From Cristatella mucedo (taxonomy: Eukaryota; Bryozoa; Phylactolaemata; Cristatellidae), in assembly GCA_009760855.2 (NCBI GenBank), contig WPIO01000234.1:60001-124000 (forward strand): 64,000 bases of DNA, read 5' to 3'. Made by a program: the position numbers and the translations under genes. The first letter of the stretch is position 1; the number at the start of each line of letters is the position of its first letter. The notes below the pieces were generated by a model that had not been told where the DNA came from, searched no databases, and saw only the letters and a list, made by a program, of their open reading frames with translations. Below, piece after piece: positions 55,970 to 64,000 of the stretch.

Positions 55970-58202
55970 TTACATTTGTTTAAATGTCAGTTCCGTCATA
56001 AACAACTGTCCCAATACTGCATTACATTGTGAACCATTACCATTGAAAGTAAGTTCAGCACTGTTTTCACAAATTGTAAAATAGTGTATCATAACACTGC
56101 TTTGTTCAGCACCAGCAGCAGCAGGAATTTGAGAGTTAAACTCAACAGTTACATCAAGTCTTGAAGTTACTCTTAAAGGCTCATCGTTTTATTGCAGATC
56201 AATTACATGAATTGGATATAGTATCATCTATTATGGATACTTCACACCAACAGGTTCTGTAACTTCATTTAATCCTAGATACTGCTTTCTAAACAGTGTA
56301 AAATCTAGATAAGCAGTTGAGCATTGTCCATCCTTGAAGTAGCTACTTCTAGAGACGGCTGGATGCTGTTTCGATCCGTTAGCAAGTACAGTTACATTTT
56401 CAATATCGCAGTGATTATACGTGCCTACATTACCAGTATAGCTATCAAATTTATTAAAATTTTGCACTTCAAAAATCAGCCATCTCACTTTATCAATTGT
56501 GTTTTGTACAGGTTGACTTTTAGTAGATTTTAGGCCTTGATTAAAGCTATTTATTGTAATGTTCTCATAACGTCTGACTCTGCAATTAAGTCTAATTTTC
56601 TTTTCTTTTTCACTTGATATATCTGCAAGTGCTCTTTAAATACTTTCTTTAGGGTTAGCACACGGAACCATCAATCTCATCTTTGACATGTTAATTTTAA
56701 ATCCAAGCCATTGTCCATCTCCAGCACCTCCTGCTACGTTTCTTGTTGTAATTGCATTGCCGGCAGATCCAGCAGCAGATGCTCCAGTCATTATAGCATC
56801 AAAATCGCTTCCATCAACTCGCGTCATTTCAAGCGTAAATGGAACATTATAAAGAATTGTGTTCATATCCGCACAAAATCAAGATAACCTTGAAAGAGAA
56901 AGTGAAATACTGAACGTTCCTACATTATCTGGAGCAACGCTTGTTAAAAATCTTCTGTGCAGATAACCAATATTGTTAGCAACTGTTCCAGTTGCAATTG
57001 GACTTGCATAGTTTCCACTTCCATTGTATAAATCCTCAGTTTAACTTGCTTCATCTTTTTTCCAGCCAGTAGCAGGTCCTTCTGTTCGATTATAATCATT
57101 TGGTTAAGTAAGGTAACCAATTAGATTTGTTACAGTTCCAGGAGCTTGTTTTACGAGAGTATGTTTCTATAATAATAATAATAACAATAATGGACTTGAT
57201 AAAGCGCCCTCAGAGAACTTAATCTCTTTCTAGGCGCTTTACATTTGCTGCAAAGTGATATGCAATAGAATAGTAAGTAAAATCATGCTTGAAAAACAAA
57301 CAAAATGAATAACATGGTTAGGGGTGACATGCACAGGGGTCAGCATGCAAATGTGATTAGTGGCAGCATGCACAGTGTCAGCACGCATAAGCACATTAAG
57401 GGCGAATCACAGAGACCCACTAAATGCTGTCCTAAATAGGTGTGTTTTTAAGTTCCTTTTAAATGTGGTCAGGTCATGGGATGTTCTGACGCAGGTCTGG
57501 AGAGAGTTCCAGGCTTTGGGAGCACATGAACTAAATGCACGGTCTTCAAAGGATTTAAGGTTTGTACGAGGTATTTGTAGGCTGTTGGATTCCGAAAAGC
57601 GGGCGGTACCATGCATGGACTGATGGGGGAGTATATCGGAGAGATAGGCTGGAGCCATAGAATGAAGGGACCTTAAAGTGAGCGACAAAACCTTGAAGTC
57701 AATCCGTTGCTTGACTGGTAGCCAGTGCAGGTCGGCGACAAGTGGAGTAATGTGGCAACTGCAACGGTCACGACAGACAAGTCTAGCTGCAGACTTTTGC
57801 TCCAGCTGCAATCGCCTGATCGCACATGCTGGTAGGCCAGCATTTGCGATGTGTGTTCTATCTCTTCTGCTCCAAGTCTAATTCTCATCGAACTGAATAA
57901 CCATGCTCCAGCATTATTATCAAGGTCAACACTTAAAGCTTCAGGAGGGACAGTGAATGCGGAATTTGCAGCTGCAGTCTGCTGAACTTGAATCTGCCCT
58001 TCAAGTAGTGATAAACATCAGACAATACATAAAATAGATGCTGCTCTCCAGGAACAGTAAATGTAACTAGCTTATCTGCAATATTGTCAGTCTCACTTCC
58101 ATTGTTTTGATAAAATCCTCTGTATTGGTAGTCTATAATCTTGTTATTAGGAAAACTAGGATCACCTAATTCGAGTATGCTCTCAATTGGATCACTTGCC
58201 AT
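55970..58202 (-). pseudogene. Polinton major capsid protein (double jelly roll)
   Basis: Starts MASDPIESILELG at 58,202. The N-terminal jelly roll has FTVPGEQHLFYVLSDVYHYL and NNAGAWLFSSMRIRL followed by EEIEH, a pattern shared with double-jelly-roll capsid proteins of Polintons and related viruses. The C-terminal end has YPIHVIDLQ and DVTVEFNSQIPA, the usual closing strand region. Without the LINE-1 (57,171-57,840) it spans about 520 codons, as expected. Breaks: a 1-base frameshift near 58,022 and six or seven in-frame stops (about 57,113, 57,041, 56,882, 56,637, 56,231, 56,228 and 56,189) in an otherwise continuous frame. It would form the icosahedral shell. Identification rests on motifs, not on a database search. 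Confidence 0.7.
57171..57840 (-). mobile_element. LINE-1 3' copy inserted in the capsid gene
   Basis: 5'-truncated, 670 bp, with tail, hairpin and the last 134 codons. No clear flanking duplication. Confidence 0.9.
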
Positions 58203-58229
58203 TTCTTCTCTATATAAAAAATTAAAAGT

Positions 58230-59160
58230 TTATTTCTTATCCTGAATGTATAAGCCAGCACCAATTTCTTTCATGTATCCGCCTTATCCATCAGGCCTGG
58301 GCATTATAGCAGGGACAGCAGATTTTTCTTTTATAACTTTTTCTATTTCTTTGCATGCCTCAGGATCATTTTCTTTCAATATTTCTGAACAATCTTCAGT
58401 TTCAGAGTTTTCCATCTTTGCTTTGTATTTCTTTTTGTTTTTTGGTTTAAGTTTTCAAGCATTGCTCGTTTAATCTCAAGATCAATCTCTTTCATCTTTC
58501 TATCGTAATCCTCCTCCTCCTTTTTTAGTTTCTCCAGCTTCCATACTCCTTCCTTCCATACTCGTTCCTTCCATACTCGTTCCTTCCATACTCGTTCCTT
58601 CCATACTCGTTCCTTCCATACTCCTTCCTTCCATACTCCTTCCTTCCATACTCCTTCCTTCCATACTCGTTCCTTCCATACTCGTTCCTTCCATACTCGT
58701 TCCTTCCATACTCCTTCCTTCCATACTCCTTCCATACTCGTTCCTTCCATACTCGTTCCTTCCATACTCGTTCCTTCCATACTCGTTCCTTCCATACTCG
58801 TTCCTTCCATACTCCTTCCTTCCATACTCCTTCCTTCCATACTCCTTCCTTCCATACTCCTTCCTTCCTTCCATACTCGTGTTCCTTCTTTTTTCTTTCC
58901 TCATCAGTTTTATCGTCAATACCTCCACGCTTGTTAGCATATTCCTGGTCAAACTTATCTTTCTTTCTTTGCAATTCAATTAATTTTCTAGCTTGATACA
59001 TCTCAATACCTTTGTTAGCAATGTTCATGCTAACTCCAGTAAGTCCAGTAAGTACTGGTGCTGCTTTTCCAACACCATCAATAATCTTGTCAAGTACACC
59101 AGAGCCATGATATTTTCCGCCAGTTATTCTCCCATGGCCAATTCTAGCACAGCTACACAT
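58230..59160 (-). pseudogene. Glycine/lysine-rich virion-like protein with expanded repeat
   Basis: The N-terminus (MCSCARIGHGRITGGKYHGSG) is followed by a hydrophobic glycine-rich segment (GVGKAAPVLTGLTGVSMN) and then long charged helices. The region 58,539-58,880 is a 15-bp tandem array, so the protein acquires about 22 pentapeptides whose frame changes inside the array. After it, KLEKLKKEEEDYDRKMKEI and further charged sequence continue to a frameshift near 58,430 and the stop at 58,230. It lies directly upstream of the capsid gene (28 bp). The small-glycine/amphipathic N-terminus recalls minor core or membrane-lytic virion proteins, but I do not assign it. Confidence 0.5.
58539..58880. 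repeat. 15-bp minisatellite inside the virion-like gene
   Basis: About 22 units of CTCGTTCCTTCCATA or CTCCTTCCTTCCATA, with one shortened unit near 58,725. The two unit types occur in blocks, as expected from slippage and unequal exchange. Confidence 0.95.
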
Positions 59161-59166
59161 CCTATA

Positions 59167-59938
59167 TTATTTTGAAATTTCTATTGTAACTATGATATCA
59201 GATATAAAATCTTTATGATTTCCGTCTTGATCAGATAGGCTTATTTTAAAATTGCTGATCCAGTCTGTTCGACTGGGTAGAAATAGCACACTTTTTAGGT
59301 GAATGTCTACTCTTTGTCCTGGAGTCAAATCTTTAGTAGTGATTACAAATAATGAAGAAGATTGATTTACGGGTTTATTCTCTATATAATTCATGAATGG
59401 ATTAACAAGATCACAGTCAACACTTATAAATCTTCCGCCATCTCTAAGATTGTTCCATGCTTTATACGTTCCTACTGGATAAAAACTTTTATTTTCTGAG
59501 TTATAATTTGTTCCTTGTAGTTTAGAGTTAAAACCAAGGGTATCACTTATAGAGTTATCATATTCAAATAGTGCAACGTACTGTCCAAAAACTTGCATTT
59601 TTATTCTATCATCAGTATCAACGCTAAATACTATTCCACCTCTAGATCTAGTGAGAAAAAGGTTTCCAGAATCAAGCAGCAATCTATTTTAATCGAGTTA
59701 AAATTCCAACACTATCATAGTAGCCAGCAGGAAGTGTTACAAACTCTGAGAGTGGTGCTGATGCTTGTTTTTTGAAATACAGATCGTCATTAACATCCTT
59801 GACTATTTTAATTGTGGGCTTTTTTGGATAAGTAAATTCAATTCTTCGCAGTCCAACCTTATTATATTCTGCTCCATTTATTGGAGGAACTAGAGTTTTT
59901 GAATCTGAACTAGCTGTCCCTGTTATTCTTACAGACAT
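59167..59938 (-). pseudogene. Penton-like gene 3 (tandem paralogue)
   Basis: About 255 codons in two frames (59,938-59,684 and 59,682-59,167) joined by one frameshift. Features: GLRRIEFTYP near residue 31, LPAGYYD near 75, SDTLGF, then SVDCDLVNP, a LPSRTDW turn and the ending DIIVTIEISK. This order (strand, GYY, LGF, CDLV) resembles the single-jelly-roll minor capsid (penton) proteins of Polintons. Nearest relative is the adjacent gene at 59,946-60,796. Confidence 0.5.
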
Positions 59939-59945
59939 TCTTATA

Positions 59946-60796
59946 TTATTTTGAAATTTCTATAGTAGCAACAACATCAGTAATAATACTTATTGGCTTC
60001 TCAGTTTGATCTGTTAGATTTATTATTTTTATAGAACCTATGGCATTGATGTCTCCTCTTGTAGGAAGAAATAAGACATTCAGAATATGTACATCTACTT
60101 TTTCTCCGGGATTTATATCATCAGTATCTATTATATACAAAGAGGATGATTGTTTTAAGAAGCCTTTTCTATATTCAACGTAATTAATTTCTGGATTAAC
60201 AATATCGCAATCAACACTAATCCATCGCACGCCAGAGGTGTCAGGTAGCTGAATTTTGTTCCAAGCTTTGTATGTTCCAGTGAAATACATAGCTTTTTCT
60301 ATAGCTTTATATGGAGTACCACCAACCATAGCTTCATCGAATGAGCCTTGCTGATTTTAATTAAAACCAAGTGTATCACCGATTGAATAGACAGTTCCAG
60401 GTGCGTTGGTTCCAAGTATTACGACGTAATCATTATAAACTTTCGTAACTCTCTTATCATCAGTATCAACACTAAACTTTATTCCACCACTTACTGACCT
60501 ACCAGAGAACATATAAAGCATTGACTGCTGATAGGGCAGTATTTAGAGCATTAACAATTTTATTATTGTCGTAATATCCATCAGCAATCTCAAAAGGTGA
60601 TTGAAGATGTAAGACCTGCTTTATACCAAAGAAAATTATTTACATTAGAAGTTACATTAAGTACTACTTTGTTAGTATAAGTAAACTCAACTCTTCGTAA
60701 TCCTATTTTGTAATAGCCATAATCTGATCCTAATAGGATTGGTGGAACTAGAGTTTTTGAATCTGAACTAGTAGTTCCAATGATTCTTATAGACAT
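59946..60796 (-). pseudogene. Penton-like gene 2 (tandem paralogue)
   Basis: Begins MSIRIIGTTSSDSKTLVPPI at 60,796, which is nearly the start of gene 3. It shares GLRRVEFTY, GYYDNN, SVDCDIVNP, NVLFLPTRGD and the end DVVATIEISK. Broken by frameshifts (about 60,592 and 60,535) and a TAA after LGFN at about 60,357. It lies 8 bp upstream of gene 3. Confidence 0.5.
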
Positions 60797-60803
60797 TATT
60801 ATA

Positions 60804-61842
60804 TTATACTTTAATAATTTCTATTACAACAGTAATCTGCTGAAATCAAAAATCTAAAACTTTTAAACTTTGGTCTTTAGTTGTAATCAATATATCAGAA
60901 ATAGAATCTCTAACAAGATTGTGATATTCAAGAGTATTTGGTTCATATACCATTTGTTCCCAAGGATAGAAATTGTAAGCAAAACTCCTTAGCGCTTGTG
61001 TTTCATTCTTACTTATATAACTAGTTCCACTAGCAACCAAATGACAGTTTATAAGAATTGAATTCAAGTCAGAAACAAAAACTTCGTTTTCTGAATTAAT
61101 TTTCTCCAGGATCTACAATTACTTTTTTTGTGAATTGTTTTCCAGGAGCTGCACCAGTCTGTCTTTAATGGCTGTGTCTTGTCTGTTGTATAAACAGTTT
61201 CAGTAAATCCAAGTAGTGGCGATATATTAGATTTAGCAGCAATAAATGTAAATCCAGCAGGCATAGTAATCCAAGAATTAGGAGTAGCAGTATCAATACC
61301 TAAAACCAACTTATCATTCCCAGATAACACAATAGAATTATTTATTGTATCTGCAATAACAACATTTACATCATCAGATACAGCAGCGTATATTCCAGGA
61401 GGTATCCTTGCTATTCGATCAGATCCGCCTGCAAGTCTGTAAACAGAAGTGTTTTGCAAGATGTAATGTTCCTAATAGAATTAGTTCCGACAAACTTTTT
61501 GAAGCATATCTTAAACCTTGTATTCTTAAGTTTTATTGGGTTATCGATGTTTACTCTAATAGGATTAGTAGTTCCCGTTACATTAAAAATATATCCCTCC
61601 TTACCTGCAATTGTATCTCTTTTATAAAAATCCTAGCTGCTTAAACAGCCTCTTTTTGTATAGCAACAGAAGAGCCTTTACGGCTATCACCACCGCTTGC
61701 AGTGGCGATAAAGGATCGCCCTCCAAAGGAATCGAACCCACGACCTCGGGACCGAGGTCGTGAAAGCAACCGCCTTAGCTAGTGTGTTAATTGCCTCAAC
61801 ATTTTTTAGAATGCCCTTAGCCACACCAAGAAGATCTGTCAT
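60804..61842 (-). pseudogene. Penton-like gene 1, split by a SINE
   Basis: ATG at 61,842 (MTDLLGVAKGILKNVEA), then a SINE-1 (61,626-61,787). The frame continues with IRVNIDNPIKLKNTRFKICF, MPAGFTFI, ISPLLGF, ILINCHLVASG and a C-terminal beta-rich stretch, ending ITVVIEIIKV just 8 bp before gene 2. Frameshifts occur near 61,460, 61,165 and 61,070. It is more distant from genes 2 and 3 than they are from each other and fits the minor capsid pattern at least as well. Confidence 0.45.
61626..61787 (-). mobile_element. SINE-1 inserted in penton-like gene 1
   Basis: Reverse copy: AATCCTAGCTGCTTAAACAG at the tail, GAATCGAACCCACGACC as complement of the B-box, and the head ending near 61,787. The surrounding AT-rich viral sequence makes the borders obvious. 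Confidence 0.85.
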
Positions 61843-62146
61843 TTCTATATATCATATAAAAGTTTATTAATTTTAGCAATAAATGACTTTGGTACTTTTT
61901 TAGATTTTGCAAGGTAATCAACAGCACCACTAATAGAATTAACTACTCCAGTATTTCCAGCAGCAAGTTCCCAAATCCACAATCCTATCTTATCAAATAC
62001 TTCTGGATCATTTTTTACAACTAATGGAATTATTTGAACACCACTACAAACTTTTGGTCTTAAATAATCTAAAACTCTTTGTTCTTTTACGCTTCTTTTT
62101 TTCTTTATAACTAGTTCTAGAAAAACATTTGAAAGATTTTTTTACT

Positions 62147-63049
62147 TATAATAATAATGTACTTGATAAAGCGCCCCCAGAGAACTTAATCTCTTTCTAG
62201 GCGCTTTACATTTGCTGCAAAGGGAAATAAAATTAAATGGTAAGTAAAATCATGCTTGAAAAACAAACAAAATGAATAATATGGTTAGGGGTGACATGCA
62301 CAGGGTCAGCATGCAAATGTGATTAGTGGCAGCATGCACAGTGTCAGCACGCTTAAGCACGTGAAGGACAAATCACCGGGACCTACTAAATGCTGTCCTA
62401 GATAGGTGTGTTTTTAAGTTTCTTTTAAATGTGGTCAGGTCAGGGGATGTTCTGACGCAGGTCGGGAGGCAGTTCCAGGCTGTGGGAGCATGCGAACTAA
62501 ATGCACGGTCTCCAAAGGATTTAAGGTTTGTATGAGGTATTTCTAGACTGTTGGATTCCGAGAAGCGGGTGGTACGATGCTTAGCCTGATGGGGTAGTAT
62601 ATCTGACAGATAGGCTGGAGCCATAGAATGAAGAGACCTAAAAGTGAGCGACAAAATCTTGAAGTCAATCCGTTGCTTGACTGGTAGCCAGTGCAGGTCG
62701 GCGAGAAGTGGAGTAATGTGGCAACTGCGACGCTCACGACAGACAAGCCTAGCTGCAGAGTTTTGCACAAGCTGCAATCGCCTGATCGCACATGCTGGTA
62801 GGCCAGTAAGCAGTGAGTTGCAGAAGTCGAGACGGGATGTCACGAATGCATGAACTAACTTGGACGTGGTATCTTTATCTAAACAAGCCCGAATTTTAGC
62901 AATGTTATGAAGCTGAAAATAGGCGAATTTGACTGTGGAGCTGATATGGTCGTCTAACGAGAGGTCGCTTTGGAATATGACACCTAGATTTCGAGCTAAT
63001 TCGACAGGAGATATGCTGGCAGAGCCGATTTTGAGCGTCAGCCTTTCTA
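62147..63049 (-). mobile_element. LINE-1 3' copy in the right-terminal gene
   Basis: 903 bp, 5'-truncated at the ERLTLKIGSASISP region. The ORF is open from there to 62,373, then hairpin and ATA-type tail at 62,147. No convincing flanking duplication. Confidence 0.9.
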
Positions 63050-63453
63050 CATTGCCATATTGAATAGAGATGTCTTTCATAACATTTATTAATCCAGCAG
63101 AGACTTTTTTCTTAAACATTTCTAAATCTGCATCTTCTACCTCAAAACATTCGTACTCATAATTTAGTAAACTACCACTAGTACTCTTTCTACCTAAAAA
63201 CCATCCACTAGTATCGATCTTACAAAGACGTTTTGTTTTTTTATGACAACAATGTTTACTTTCTGATTTTTTGGTTTCATTATTTTATTAACAGAAAGAC
63301 ATTCAATCAATTCTTTTATATCAACTGCAGAAACTGGATAATAAACAATTCTAGTTGACTTGCCATATTTCTTACTAAAAGAAGGTTTAACTTTAAAATG
63401 CTGCTCATAATAAAATACTAATCTTTTTGCGTGATCGTTGAATGATTCTCCCT

Positions 63454-63913
<460 letters not shown>

Positions 63914-64000
63914 GCGTTGCTACGAAGCCTAGCGGCATTGGCTATCGGCGGCGCCTCCAAAGTCAGGCCTCACGCATTGAGTCGGCCGACGGCTTACCCT
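63914..64000. repeat. Right flank, copy of the 25,487-25,580 repeat
   Basis: CGGCGTTGCTACGAAGCCTA and GAGTCGGCCGACGGCTTACC match the second half of the empty-site repeat. Confidence 0.85.

Noticed and set aside
55970-58202. Alternative genetic code (TAA/TAG as glutamine) in the Polinton
   Set aside because: Many in-frame stops are TAA at places where Gln is plausible, but TGA stops and frameshifts also occur. In the integrase and penton-like genes TAA sits where Leu or Ser is expected from relatives or paralogues. Decay is the simpler explanation.
58376-58979. MEGRS and EYGRK repeat proteins in shifted frames
   Set aside because: Only one frame connects to the flanking coding sequence; the others are by-products of the 15-bp array.

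Overview
The window is metazoan nuclear DNA, probably from an invertebrate; I cannot place it closer. The evidence is a spliced TRIM-type gene (RING, B-boxes, coiled coil, beta-propeller-like tail) with GT-AG introns, many copies of two L2-clade LINE families, tRNA-derived SINEs, long dinucleotide and minisatellite arrays, and a 16.2 kb Polinton/Maverick-type element. Nothing bacterial (operons, ribosome binding sites, CRISPR) is present. Most of the sequence is repeats and relics, and few reading frames are intact.

Layout. 1-6,500: minisatellites, LINE relics and a GC-rich LTR-like patch. About 6,540-17,290 and 35,190-47,500: two diverged copies (A and B) of one segmental duplication carrying a TRIM-like gene. 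Copy A keeps the start and RING but has a nonsense codon in its last exon. Copy B has an open last exon but has lost its start and half the RING, and a LINE splits exon 1. A small three-helix membrane ORF in the large intron stays open in both. 17,290-35,190: LINE and SINE copies, a second duplicated block (about 20,585-23,440 and 31,295-35,150), purine-rich and CT tracts, two relics of a Polinton DNA polymerase (17.3 kb and 26.85 kb), and a 51-bp near-perfect palindrome.

47,562-63,760: an AT-rich Polinton with terminal inverted repeats of about 306 bp (ends AGTAGTATG...). Its genes are a DDE integrase, a zinc-finger protein, a phage-tail-fibre-like protein, a YqaJ-type exonuclease, a double-jelly-roll major capsid protein, a glycine- and lysine-rich virion-like protein, three tandem penton-like genes, and several unknowns. 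It has been broken by three LINE insertions (one nearly full length), a SINE, stop codons and frameshifts. I find no polymerase, packaging ATPase or maturation protease in it. The DNA on its two sides matches the two halves of a repeat at 25,310-25,580, which acts as an empty-site reference and shows that the insertion was into a CT tract.

How the parts relate: the LINEs mobilise themselves, and one SINE family appears to borrow the LINE-1 3' end. The Polinton is a capsid-encoding integrated virus-like transposon; its present copy is dead, and it would have needed a polymerase in trans or has lost one. The TRIM pair is a host gene duplication that has decayed in complementary ways.
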